Assembly: GCA_010015675.1 (NCBI GenBank)
Contig: ML977029.1
Coordinates: 101,954 to 165,953, forward strand
Reading direction: 5' to 3'
DNA length: 64,000 nt
Source of the DNA: Byssothecium circinans
Lineage: Eukaryota; Ascomycota; Dothideomycetes; Pleosporales; Massarinaceae
The position numbers were made by a program, and so were the translations under genes. Position 1 is the first letter of the stretch. Each line of letters begins with the position of its first letter. This document shows, piece by piece, positions 32,110 through 43,286 of the stretch. The notes under the pieces are model-generated. The model was given only the letters and a program-made list of their open reading frames with translations, was not told where the DNA came from and ran no database searches.

Positions 32110-34721
32110 TCACGCCCGCCCCAAAAACTCCCTCTCAGCATTCCGACTCCTCTCCCCAACCCGGCCCTCAATCCTAACCCCACAAAGCACAACCTGCATC
32201 CTCTTCTCCCTCTCCTGCCCATCACCCACAACCTCAACCCTCAACCGCCAATGTGCCCTGCGAACCACAATCTCCTCTTCAACTTCCTCTCCATCCTTCA
32301 TCCTCACATCGGCGTCTCGTCCACCACCCCATATCCACTCGTTCCGTGCATCATCACCGTTCTCTTCATACACCCCCTGCGCTTCCGAAACCCTGATACG
32401 CTCATGTCGTCGCTCCGTAATTATGCGTCGGATACCTAGACGTTTGGAATCCGGATCGACGGCGAGTTCAGCAGGCATGCTATCAAGGTCTAAAGCGCAG
32501 TCGGAAGCGATGCGGATTCGCACGCGGCGCTCGCTGACGCCGGAGTTTGCGGGGGAGACGGGTTGAGCGGCTACGCCGCCGCCGGATTGGAGCATCATGA
32601 GCCCCAGAGGCTGGGTAGCTGGGAGACCCATCTTTGATGCAATAACGGAGAAGAGAGATGTTATGCGGGCGAGTGTGCTTCCGTGGAAGGTAGCTCGTAG
32701 GTCGAGGGTCAGTGGTTCTGAGCTCGAATTAACGTGTGGTGCGTCGATTGGGAAATGCAGCGTCGTCGATTCCGCGGACGAGATTTCTAGGATGAGAATG
32801 TTTGTGTGGGCATTATCATCTGTGTAGGGTCGAGCATAGCACACGGTCCCGGGCACGTATTGCGGTCCGCCGAGCGTGGTCGCTGGACTATTGGCGCCTT
32901 CCGAAACTCCTGAGTTAGAGGGTGCTGATGAGCCCGATCCTGATGCAGAGTTGATGGGCGCATCGGCCGTGAAAGATACGCCGGACTGCCGTATATCCTC
33001 TAATCGTATCAGGATCTCGGATTGGTTTCTTCGTAGGTTGTAGGATATTTCGCAGGGGATGAGCTTTTGCTCGAGCCCTCTGAGATTGAAGTACCGCGCA
33101 TCTCTGAGGAGCTCTGCTCGATGCGCTTCACTTCTGATATCCACCGTGTACCCTTGAAGAATCTTGACTAGCTCTTTGAAGGTTTCACCGCTGCGATTGG
33201 GAACCGATGGAGGCGATATTGACGGCGGACGTAGTAATGCGTTGCGATCGAGACCCGGGAATACTTCGGATGGTGTCGAAAAGAACTGCGCAAATCCAAG
33301 CGAGAAGTAATTGGGACTATCGCCAGGTGAAGAAAACAGATCACGTGGTATCTGGAACGGCACCCCACCGATGCGGACGAAAATGTCGGTACTAAACAAC
33401 TGCTTCGTAAGACGAGGCACTGCACATTGTTAGCGTTGCCGATACAAGAAGTTAGTTCTTGTGCCTACGTGAGTAGAATTGCACGTCAGCAAACAACCGC
33501 ACAAAATGTTCACCATCTCTAGGCGTTATGTGATAGCCCTGGAGATGCGCCGCAATATCGCGGAACGTATCGGGGTCGCGATCAATGTACAATGTTCTTA
33601 TGTCATCAGCGCGGCCCTGATTGCTGTGTATCTGCTCGCCAAAGAAATGGGAGAAATATGAAGGTGCTCTTCCATAGTTAGCCATGCGCTCTTGTGACCA
33701 TCAAAGTAGGTAAGGGGCAATGCTTACCATCCGAAGATATCGATGCGCCTGAAAGCCGAAACAGTTCTGAACCGATTTGTATAGGGAAAACCTTCCCTGC
33801 AGGCAATACATCTCCACCTCCCGCTGACTCCACCACCCGCCGTGGTCGCGAAACGTCTATTACGCGACCCTGCGGCCCTGTCCCTTTGCTAGTCTCCTTA
33901 CGCTTCTGTATCTCTGCACTTGTGTTTGGGGGCGCGGTTTCGGTGGCCTCTGGGGCCGAGGACGAGGCCGTCAATGACGGTGGATGATGCGACTCGGACG
34001 CTGTAGCTGTCGCGACCACGGGAGAGGTGGCAGACGCGCTCGATGGAGAGCGCGGAATATTCGGCCGTTTCGCAGGCCTCTGTTCAGGCACCGCAGGCAC
34101 GCTACCGGTGCGCGAAACTGCAGAACGGGGTTCAGAGTCTGCTTTCCTCTTCGCGGCCATGCCCGTCTGAATCGAAGGTCTCTGCGGTGGCTTTGGGGGC
34201 GGCGAAAGAGGGTTCTGTACAATCGTCGGGGGCGCATTCGCGAATTGTTGCGGCGATTGGTATGCGATCTCTGGGTTCGTCACTGGCATCGGCATGCTGA
34301 ACTCGTTTGTGGGGATGTTTTGATTCTGAAGCTCTTGTACCAACTCCCCCTGCGGTTCGTAATAGTCGGGAAAGTCAACTGTACTTCCCCAATCCCACGT
34401 CACCGCGCCAGGACTGAAGCCGTAGTTCGAATACGGTCCTGAATTTCCTTGAGGGGGAACCGAGCTCTGCTGCTGCTGAGCTCCGACTTCCGGATATGTC
34501 ATGAAAGGGTCGTCAACATGAGTTGGGGCTTGGTTGGAAATCGTGTTCGAGCCATCCAGGGCATTTGTAGATCGTTCCGTCTCATAGCGTTGCTCGTCGG
34601 GTTGGCTAAGATACGGGTGCGCAGCTCCCTCTGCTCCACCGAAGCGGGCAAGCGATTGGTCAATGCTTTGAAATGCAAAGTCTCGAGGTGGAGGTGGATT
34701 TTGGCCTGGTGGATTAGGCAT
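32110..34721 (-). CDS. BTB/POZ (T1-like) domain protein, Whi2-like
   Basis: Three exons (33728-34721, 33469-33666, 32110-33419) join in phase through introns of 61 and 49 nt, giving 833 residues. The N-terminal 250 residues are disordered and rich in Pro, Gln and Ser. A BTB fold begins about residue 310: VFPIQIGSELFRLSGASISS, then DAPSYFSHFF, DPDTFRDIAAHLQGYHI and HFVRLFADVQFYSLPRL. A second similar unit follows (FVRIGGVPFQIPRDLFSSPG, ELVKILQGYTVDIRSEAHR), so the protein seems to have two BTB-type modules in tandem. The rest (about 550-830) is a beta-rich domain with a charged C-terminus. The SGASISSDAPSYF signature recalls fungal Whi2-type proteins, which connect nutrient signals to TORC1 and stress response; this assignment is tentative. 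Confidence 0.83.
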
Positions 34722-35620
34722 AGAGCTCTCAAACGGCGAGGTTCGCTCTATGCAAAATAAGACGACAAAAACGCAATTGTTGCGCGCACGGAACGAAAGG
34801 GGCGAGCTTGGAAAGCTGATGCCAGATGGAAAATGAGCTCGCAAGGCTAAGCCTAGTTAGGATAGCGTAGATAGAGGTGCTTAAGTAAACTGAGGGTTGG
34901 CGTAAGTTGACAGGGCAGATCACCAAAAGGGTCCCTGATGAGTTGTAATGGGTCGGAAGATGCAGTAAAAATATGTTGTTGTGAAGCGTTGGCGAGAACC
35001 TAACGTGCTCTTAAGGTACAATACGTGCAGTTCAAATTCGAATCCACGCACATCAATCATATATAATTCCTGGTACAGTAATGTTGCTCATCGCCTCTCG
35101 GGTGGGCCAAGGTCCGATCCGGACGAGGCGCTCAGGCGATTATACAGAGGCTGGTGCTTTCAGCTCGCGACTTTCTGGTAATTTCGAGTGCTCAATAGCT
35201 CGACCACCTTCGATCTGCTGACGTAAGTCTTAGATGCTTCACAATAATAGTAGACAACATCGCTCATGTCCGAGCGCTAAGAGCGTCTGTATCAGCGGTG
35301 AATATTTGAATATCTACGCGAGTTGCGAATTTACTGATATACGCTACGGTTGACTGTTTCCAAAGACCTTATGCAGCTCCTGAGAGTAAGAAAAGCTCGG
35401 AGAGTAAGCTAGAAAACCTCGCGGTGGTGTTGGAGCTTTAAGTCTAAGCGGAGTGTTATGTACTGTGTTCCCCCTGGGATGAGTTTTGCAGAGTATGGGT
35501 GTTGGCTTAATTTCCGGGATTTTGCTACAGCGAGAGGCAACCATGCGTCTTTGACATCTCCTAGATTATGACGGTGCATCCTAACAACGACCGTTCACCC
35601 CATTCCCCGTATTGCCATCT
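34722..35620. other. intergenic, 0.9 kb
   Basis: The promoter of the BTB gene and the 3' side of the GST gene. A TTCAAATTCGAATCC stretch near 35031 resembles a tRNA T-arm, but no cloverleaf can be built. No gene is seen. Confidence 0.5.
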
Positions 35621-36852
35621 CTACACGCGACCAGCTTCGGAAAACGGTACATATTCCTCCCCACTCGCCTCAGAAACCCTCTCACCAGCTTTCTTATACG
35701 CATCCAGACCCTGAATATGCCTCACATACTTATACAGTCTCGGGTAAGTCGTCTCCATCAACGTCTTGTTCTGGATCGCGGCTTCAAGCACAAAGATCAA
35801 CATGATGTCGGCTCCCGTCACACTATCGCCACAGAAGAATTGCCCTGCAGGGGATTTACCGAGCGTCTCTTCGAGAAAACTGAGTTGCGCCTTGAGCTCA
35901 GGTTGGAGATAGGCCGAATCGACCGAGTCGGCGATTTTCCTCGTGATGGGCTTGATGAAAAACGGGACTGGTGCGGTGCGGATGTTTCCGACCACCAATG
36001 CTATCAGTAGGTTGGGCATGAGAGTGCCTTCGGGATAGTGCATGAAGTACTAGATACAAAGTCAGTGGAAGGGTTGCTTTGCGATATGTCAACATCAGTC
36101 AGCAAGTCGCGGGAGATCGGCGTGCTACAAGGAGCGGCTAGGGCTGCTGATGCAGATGGACGAATCGAGGCAACTGCGCCTCCACCGAGCATCCGACGTG
36201 TGCAGTGACGAAAGGATTCATAATCAAAGACAATATGAAAAATTGAGAGGGAGAGAGTGCCGGCGAGGAACATGTGACTTTGATCGCCCTTGGTGCATCG
36301 ACGTACACATACATGATGGAATAGGGGATAAGATAAAAAAACAAAAGGCATTAACTTACACGATATTGTATCCACTCCTCCCTTTCCGAGCCGACCACAC
36401 CTTCCTTGCCCTCAGGATACCGTTTCGGAACATGCTGTCGGCCGAAATGCTCGTAGATATATTCCACGATAGGACCGCTCTCCGCCAGCACCAACGGCTT
36501 CGCAAGTCCGGGCGCCTCAATCTCTACACAAGGCGACTTCCCCAGCGGATGAATAGCCTTCAGCTCCGGGGGTGCGCGCATGTTCTTGTCGCGCTTGTAC
36601 ACCTTGATTTCATACTCGAGCTTGAGCTCCTCGAGCAGCCAGATGATGCGCTGGCCTCGCGATCGGTTCAGCCTGTTTTGTCTTAGTCAACGCGGTTTTA
36701 TAGCTGAAGATTCGGATGTTATTGAGCCGGGGACTTGGTGATGGGGATGATGCGGTGTTGCGGCGCAGCTGTGCATGCAAGCATGCATGCGGCTCTACTG
36801 TGGGAGCTTACCAGTGGACGGTGATTTTGGCATCTTGTTGATTGGAAGACAT
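35621..36852 (-). CDS. glutathione S-transferase family protein
   Basis: Three exons (36812-36852, 36360-36672, 35621-36049) give 260 residues. The thioredoxin-like N-domain begins ITVHWLNRSRGQRIIWLLEE and includes the glutathione-binding pieces HPLGKSPCVEI and LAESGPIVEYIYEHFG (cis-Pro region and the ESGPI motif). The all-helical C-domain includes GQFFCGDSVTGADIMLIFVL, matching the conserved N-capping box of GSTs. It probably conjugates glutathione to electrophiles or reduces peroxides in the cytosol. Intron 1 (139 nt) and intron 2 (310 nt) are long for this window; intron 1 contains a GCATGCAAGCATGCATGC palindromic run. Phases match throughout. Confidence 0.92.
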
Positions 36853-37643
36853 GACGACCTCGGGTTACTATAGACTTCTTCGGCAATTAAGAAAATGTTT
36901 GCAGATGTGACGGCAGACAAGGTGGTCGATGAATTAAATACGTGGACAGCAAAGTAAGAAATGGCGTAAGAAGTCGGCCGAGGCACTTGTGTGAAGTCCG
37001 ATCCGTTCTTGTGAATCTTCTCGGAAAGATCACGGAGACATCGGTGATTGTATTAGCCGGCTGTCTAGCTTTACAGTACATTTTAGCTTACGAGTCTCTT
37101 TACCTTTACCTCTGCATTTGTAGTGTGTATCCAGCATTCGATGAAAGCGGAGAGATATCTACGCTGACTCGTCCTGCTCTACACCTTCTGCTACCTTCAA
37201 TGTTGTATCTAGTGAAGCAAGGCAAGAACAACCCGACGAGGATCCAAACATCCAGATTCCGAATCCGATATAATCCGAAATGAATTCGTACGTATATGCG
37301 AAGTAGTTTCTTTGGCCGCGGGCAGACCAAAGGACAATTACGGTCATCATAAAAACGTCCCATGAGTACATCCAATATCGCACCACATCACCATAATAAA
37401 TCAAAATCTCACAGTAAAGTCTGCCCACACAAAGGCCTCGCTCGCGGCGTGAATGTCATACATATAATAAGGCCGCAAAGTGCACGGTGAGAAATGCCCG
37501 AAGATCAAGACCAAAGATCAACGCCAAGCCCCAGCCCAGCTTAGTCACGCCTCAACCTCACCACCAAGCTCCACCACACCCACCACTCTCCGCCCAAGAA
37601 ACCCCACTCTCCCTCCACATACGACGTCCACTAGACCTCCAAA
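36853..37643. other. intergenic, divergent promoter
   Basis: Between the GST gene and the NDUFB4-like gene. The 100 bases before 37644 are rich in CCACC and CTCC. No gene is seen. Confidence 0.5.
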
Positions 37644-38154
37644 ATGGCCGGCGGACACCACAACCCGCAAGGCAAGCTTTCCCCCGCTCTCCGTTCCCTT
37701 AATGCGCCCGCAATGGCTAACCCTACTCCTGGTTACAGCGATCCACATGGATCCCGCGCTCATAAAATGGAACAGTACGACAGCCACTCTCCCTCTACCT
37801 TCCCCTTTTCCCAATCGCGCCGCCTCCAACACCAACGCCGTCGATCTACGAAGCACGGCGCACAAGATACTCTGCAGGCGGCGGTGATGATGGGACTGTT
37901 TGGAGACGCCAGCATGCTAACACAGGAACCAGACATGGTGGTGAACCGACACAAGTACTTCCGCTGGACGCCGCGGACGGCCCGTATCACCATCATATAC
38001 GCTGTTGTCGTGCCGGCTATGCTTGGAGCCGCTGGATACTGGGCTGAGGTAAGAGAGAGAGGCGGTGTGCGTGGATGAATTGAGCATGGGGCTAATGCAG
38101 GATATAGGGCCGGTGGGATATGCGTGGGAAGAGGAGGGGAGATATGATCTCTGA
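37644..38154 (+). CDS. mitochondrial complex I accessory subunit, NDUFB4/B15-like
   Basis: Four small exons join in phase: 37644-37671, 37739-37774, 37933-38048 and 38101-38154, giving 77 residues. The product reads MAGGHHNPQ-AIHMDPALIKWN-N-MVVNRHKYFRWTPRTARIT and then a single membrane segment, IIYAVVVPAMLGAAGYWAE, and a short acidic tail. The DPALIKW motif, the RHKYFRWTPRTAR motif and the single helix match the small B15-type subunit of fungal NADH:ubiquinone oxidoreductase in the membrane arm. Intron 1 is a GC-AG intron (AAG-GCAAGC); introns 2 and 3 have GTACGA and GTAAGA donors and GCTAAC/GCTAAT branch sites. Exon 2 is only 36 nt. No single long frame reveals this gene; it is seen only after splicing. 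Confidence 0.85.
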
Positions 38155-38599
38155 GTTTTAGGGGATGCTGGGGAATGAGGGGGAGGGGTTGGAGATACGC
38201 GTGTGTATATATGGAATGCAAAGGATCGGCAATGTCGAGACAAGTTGCTCCTGAGTTTGGTTGGAAGTGATTATATGTGCGGCTCTGAGAGTCGAGGTGG
38301 TTTTTCACGGTATGCTTCGCATTCACCTCACAGCGGGCACGGCAGATTGGAAATTGGTTATGAATTTGCTAGTCCACGGCTCTAGTCCAACTGTAAGCAT
38401 ATAGCCCCATCGGCAGCTGCCTACCCAATAAAAGAGCAATTGAACTTCTAGTAATACACCATGGCGGACTCCACATCAATAGTCAGCGGAAACTCCTTTC
38501 CTGAGCTTGGAATAAAAGGTTGAGACGTTGAGCTGGTCCCATTTGGCTGCAAATCATCAGCCGAGTCCTTAGTAAATCAGATAGGCATCGCATACCTCG
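38155..38599. other. intergenic, convergent 3' regions
   Basis: Nothing coding is seen. It separates the NDUFB4-like gene from the OGFr-domain gene. Confidence 0.5.
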
Positions 38600-40027
38600 C
38601 TAGACCGCTGCATCGGCCTTTGCCTCCTCCTCCGTCTCTCCCTCCTGCACAGGCTTCTTCGACCTGCTCTCGACCCACCTCTGCAACCATCTCACGCGTT
38701 CCCCATCCGGTGCAATATGAAGCGGCTGCTCAACAGCACGGCGCCAGAAAGTCATCGACATCTCGCCGATGTGGATGTTCGAGTGTTTGTAAATGCGCTT
38801 CAGGGCTTTGTAGAAAGCATCGCATTCCTTTTGGAGACCAAGGACGCGGAGGGAGCGGAGGATACGGGTGATGCGGAGGTGGTTGTGATCGGCACGGCGG
38901 CACCAGTTGCGAGAGGCTTTCTTCCAGTTGGGCCCTCGGATGACATGGTAATCCATGGATGGCTCAAGCAGCGCGGAAGATGAAGATGGTATGTACTTGG
39001 GAGGGTCTGGCTTGGTCGTGGTATCAGATGCGGAATCGTGACTGGTGTCGGCTAGGGAGTCTTCACGTGGACGTCCTGGGTCAGCACCTTTTGCAGGGGA
39101 CTCATCGTTGGTTTGGGGCTCTGCTTCTTCGGTGTTCTTGACGGGGGCTGCCTCCGTTGACTCCGCCTCGCTCTTCTCCTTCTCTTCGCTTTTCTGCTCC
39201 TCGTCCTTTGCCTGCTCATTGCTGCCCTTGGATTTCGTCTCAGGCTCCGTTGAGACCGTGAATCCATAGACTAGAATAATCAAAGAAAGTTAGCAAAATT
39301 CATAGAGAAAGTGACACTGCCTGTCACATCAACCCGCAATCCACTTACATCGCAGAATACGCAAAAAACTCAGATTCAACCTCCGCCTCAAAACATCGCT
39401 CTCACGAAACGCCTCCAGCACCTCCTCGGTGATAATCGGAGCATTATAGTTGAAGATTGAGCCCTCAGGAAGCGGAAACAGCCACTGAATATAATCATGC
39501 GACATTTCCAGCTTCTCGTCCTCCCACTGCAAGATCTCCGAGAGTGTACGACCCCGCACGTCTCCCGCCGCGAAGTCGGGATCGTAGAATTGGACGATGA
39601 GTGGCGGCGGCTTGGCCTTCATGGTCAACTCCTGCTTTCCCTTGCCCTCAGTCTCCCATGAGAATGGGTTCCGGAATGCCATAACCTGCTCCAAAGCACC
39701 GACTTTGTTCGGCACAGTGATGGAGCGCTGTTCTAGTGAGGGGTCCTTTGGTGTGACCGAGATCTTGACGTAACCGGCTTGTTCCAAGGTTTGTTCAAAC
39801 GAAACTTTGCCAAACTCCACCTCGAGTTCTTTGGTCAAAGAAGTCGTTGATGGTTCTGCGAGTGGTGCCGAAGTGGGAGAGTGAGGGTGGCCGTCGTATG
39901 ACGGAGGTAGGTTGTCGGGCTCAGGCAACTGCGAGACTAACAGAGTTAGTTTCCCCGCGACAAACGGACGCTAGGGCTAGAGCTGGAGGATACCAAGCTC
40001 TCGTTTCCTTTTATTTTTGTCCGCCAT
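38600..40027 (-). CDS. opioid growth factor receptor (OGFr) domain protein
   Basis: Three exons (39994-40027, 39349-39936, 38600-39270), in phase, give 430 residues. It starts MADKNKRKREL, a basic stretch. The OGFr conserved region follows: IVQFYDPDFAAGDVRGRTLS, DYIQWLFPLPEGSIFNYNAP, then RESDVLRRRLNLSFLRILRF. A long Glu/Lys/Ser-rich insert (about residues 210-300) interrupts the domain. The second part, RNWCRRADHNHLRITRILRS, carries on to LRVLGLQKECDAFYKAL. The domain is known from animal OGFr and many fungi; its biochemical role in fungi is not established. The insert in the domain is encoded mostly by the third exon. The small first exon and the matching phases support the chosen start. 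Confidence 0.88.
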
Positions 40028-40534
40028 GGTCAAGTAATGGACGTGATGGTTAATGCTCGGTGCTGTCAACTGTCTCAAATAATGTTTAAGTGAGCTAAAG
40101 GGTCCAGGCTAACTGTGTTTGCGCTAGTGCAGGTCGCTGCTGCCGTCCACCTCAGCAGACAGCACATGTAGTTTAATTCGAACTTACACTCGATCTCAAG
40201 GGCATCTATATACCAACAAAACAATCTTCGGGTTCATTGACGCGCGCTTCAAAAAATGATTTCGCGCTCTCAAATGCTCTCTTTCTGTACCAATAGCATC
40301 CACCACGACATCTAGCCCCTCATCCAACACCAGCATTTCTACACCTTGTCAAGCATATTGAATACCAGAGCGTGTTTCCAGGCAATCAAATCACCCATCC
40401 CACGCGTGTTGAGCCTCCAGTCTGGAATCCCGTATCATCTCACCATGCAGCTATATCGCGCACGTCTACGTCACCGGCGCTTTTTGTTGGACGAGTTATA
40501 GCGTGGACCATTCAACTTCGATAGCGACTCTCCG
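40028..40534. other. intergenic, OGFr-side promoter
   Basis: About 500 bases between the OGFr gene start and the inverted-repeat element. No gene is seen. Confidence 0.5.
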
Positions 40535-40701
40535 CTACTCACGCGCACGGGTGGTTATGGAATCACGTTTTTTTGCCACCCACGCTCTAATTCGTTGCAT
40601 GCCACTGATTAAATAAATGCGTATGTCTTTACTGGTTCGCTAGGGATACCAATTCTCACGTGATTCCATAACCCGCCGTATTCACTACGCTCCGCGAGTA
40701 G
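40535..40701 (+). mobile_element. short inverted-repeat element (MITE-like), copy 2
   Basis: About 167 bp, related to 12127-12292 and in the same orientation. The ends are CTACTC and GAGTAG. The inner arms are GGTGGTTATGGAATCACG and CGTGATTCCATAACCCGCC, which pair with each other but differ in sequence from the arms of copy 1. It carries TCACGTGA (CACGTG at 40657-40662). It lies in the divergent promoter between the OGFr gene and the amylase gene. It is non-coding. Confidence 0.75.
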
Positions 40702-40957
40702 GGCTGCAAGGCACGGGAGACAAACCTGCTGTTTACGTGAAAATGCAGGGCGGTCACATATTCTGCCTTATGACGAACGCTCTTCTTTTAGAGGCGTGTA
40801 TATGCGGCGCGGTATAATACTGCGCAAAAAGGTTAATACATGACCCCTCTTGCCAATTTTTTCACATCTACTTTCAATTTGTAGAACCTCTACATTTTGG
40901 ATTTACCTAGATGCTAGAAATTTTTAATAGCGGCTTAAACAATAGATCTTCGCAAAG
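40702..40957 (+). promoter_or_regulatory. proximal promoter of the alpha-amylase gene
   Basis: A GTATAATA box near 40812 and a T/A-rich stretch at 40855-40930 precede the ATG at 40958. Confidence 0.4.
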
Positions 40958-42543
40958 ATGGGCTCTGAAGGTATGTAAATCCAACACCATCCTCATTATC
41001 CCCTCAGCTAACCACCAAACAAGAGGATAGAAAACCCACACCCGAGAACTCGACCATCCTCCAAGGTTTTGAATGGAACGTCCCCGCCGACCAAAAGCAC
41101 TGGAAGCGCCTCGCACGCGTCACCCCAGCCCTCCGCGACGTCGGCGTAACCGCCCTCTGGCTCCCACCAGGCTGTAAAGCGGCCGCGCCCGAAGGCAATG
41201 GCTACGACATCTACGACCTCTACGATCTCGGCGAATTCGACCAAAAAGGCACCCGAGCCACCAAATGGGGCAGCAAAGAAGACCTCGTCTCGCTCAGCAA
41301 AGTCGCGAAAGAAAAAGGCATGAAACTATACTGGGACGCAGTGCTCAACCACAAAGCAGGCGCCGATCGCACGGAGAAATGCCGCGTGGTCGAAGTCGAC
41401 GAAAATGACCGCACAAAAGACGCATCCGAAGCCTACGAAATCGAAGGCTGGCTCGGCTTCGACTTCCCCGGGCGCGGGGACAAGTACTCCAAGCTAAAGT
41501 ACCACTGGGAGCACTTCAGCGGCACCGACTACAACCAAGCCAACGAAAAGAAAGCCGTCTACAAGATCCTCGGCGACAACAAGGGCTGGTCGCAATCCGT
41601 CGGCAACGAGCAAGGCAACGCCGATTACATGATGTTCGCCGACATCGACTACTCACACCCGGAAGTGCAAGAAGACGTCAAGAACTGGGGGCCGTGGATC
41701 ACCCAGGAACTCGCCCTCTCGGGGTTCCGACTCGACGCCGTGCAGCACTTCTCTGAGCGCTTCACCAACGAGTGGATCGACCGGCTCCGCGACGAATGCG
41801 GGCCCGACATGTTCGTCGTCGGGGAATTCTGGTCCGCCAACGTCGACGACATGCTCCCCTGGCTGCGCGAAATGCACCATGACTTCTGCCTCTTCGACTC
41901 CCCGCTCGTCTACAACTTCAACGCGATCTCCACATCCGAGGGCGCCGATCTGCGTAAAGTCTTCGACAACACGCTCGTCCAGGCCGCGCCTACCCAGGCC
42001 GTCACCGTCGTCATGAACCACGACACCCAACCGGGCCAAACTATGGATACAAAAATAGACGCCTGGTTCAAACCCCTCGCCTACGCCCTCATCCTGCTCC
42101 GCTCCCAGGGCTACCCCAGCGTCTTCTACGGCGACCTCTACGGCACGCAGGGCGACCACGCCGAACCGCCCTCCTGCGGCGGCAAACTCGCAGACCTCAT
42201 CCTCGCCAGGGCGCTCTTCGCCTACGGCGACCAGGAGGATTACTGGGACCGTGGACAGTGCATCGGCTGGGTGCGTCGCGGTACTTGGGATCGTCCCGCT
42301 GGCGTCGCCGTCGTGATGAGTAATGAAGGCCCCGCGGAGATACGCATGGCGGTCGGCGAGATGCATAGGGGGGAGACGTGGGCGGATGTGTTGGGATGGG
42401 CGGAGGGGGAGGTGGTTATTGATGATGAGGGGTATGGGGTTTTTACGTGTCCTGGGGTTAGTGTGGGCGTGTGGGTTAGGCGGGATGCGGAGGGGAGGGA
42501 GAGGTTTCCTGTGGGGTTTGATGGGGAGATTTATAGGGAGTAA
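40958..42543 (+). CDS. cytoplasmic alpha-amylase (GH13)
   Basis: A 13-nt first exon (40958-40970, MGSE) and a long exon (41024-42543) are joined by a 53-nt intron with a GCTAAC branch; 510 residues. It hydrolyses internal alpha-1,4 bonds of glycogen and starch-like glucans. No signal peptide is present: the N-terminus is MGSEEDRKPTPENSTILQGF, so the enzyme is intracellular, as in the GH13_5-type fungal amylases. All four GH13 regions are visible: DAVLNHK, GFRLDAVQHF (Asp nucleophile), VVGEFW (Glu acid/base) and VVMNHDTQ (transition-state Asp). The C-terminal beta-domain ends in VGFDGEIYRE. Codons in the first 80 percent are C-rich at the third position, and the last 60 codons switch sharply to G-rich. 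Confidence 0.94.
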
Positions 42544-43286
42544 TGTGGTGTGAGTTGGCTGGAGGGGAGGGGATTGGATGGGGTGAGTTGATAAGATTTT
42601 TTTTTTGGGGCGGGGGAATGGGGAGAGATAGATATAGGTTGGGGTCAGTTGGTAGATGGAGTACATCTCTTTGATATTTCAATGGTAGGTATAGTATATA
42701 GAGAGTAAGAGTACTATACCAAAAGAGTAAAGTTCGATTTTATACCTAGAGAAAGCTTTGCCGGGCTTTTTTGACAACACGTGTAGAATTTCAGCAGTTC
42801 GACTTAAAATAGTGGAAGTCGCCATCAAAATCACCGATCCATCCTACCACATGCATTCATTCTAGCAACATTTGACGAAGATCCGAATCGTGAACAGTAA
42901 GACTTTCAAACAACACGCCTAACTGCACAACTAGGCACACATTTCTGTGGAGCAGAGTATTTCTCAGATTACGACGCCTTCGTCTATTGTGCAGCGAATA
43001 CGCCAGCTAATCGTACTGTACCTACTTTACAAAGCACGCACCCCGCCTCTATATGCGGCAGGATCCAAGTACCAAAATCTAAACCACCGGGCTACAGAAT
43101 AAACGCAAACACATGGAGAGAAATAAAAATCCAAAACACGGAATGGAAAAAAAGGCGTACAAAGACAAGCCCGAAACTTTTGCCCATCAGAGCTTCCCCT
43201 TTTTCTCCGTCATTAAGGAGCTCCTCTGACTGTCTTGGTATAATTGCTCCCCCACTCCATCACTCGACGACTTTATCTAGGGGCGC
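42544..43286. other. intergenic, convergent 3' regions
   Basis: A run of T at 42598-42606 and then AT-rich sequence. A long minus-strand frame at 41653-42666 is antisense to the amylase gene and is not counted. Confidence 0.55.

Noticed and set aside
34981..35050. tRNA-like T-arm (TTCAAATTCGAATCC)
   Set aside because: No acceptor stem, D-arm or anticodon arm could be paired around it on either strand.
41653..42666. 337-codon frame antisense to the alpha-amylase gene
   Set aside because: A shadow caused by the strong third-position bias of the amylase; the amylase has all catalytic motifs.
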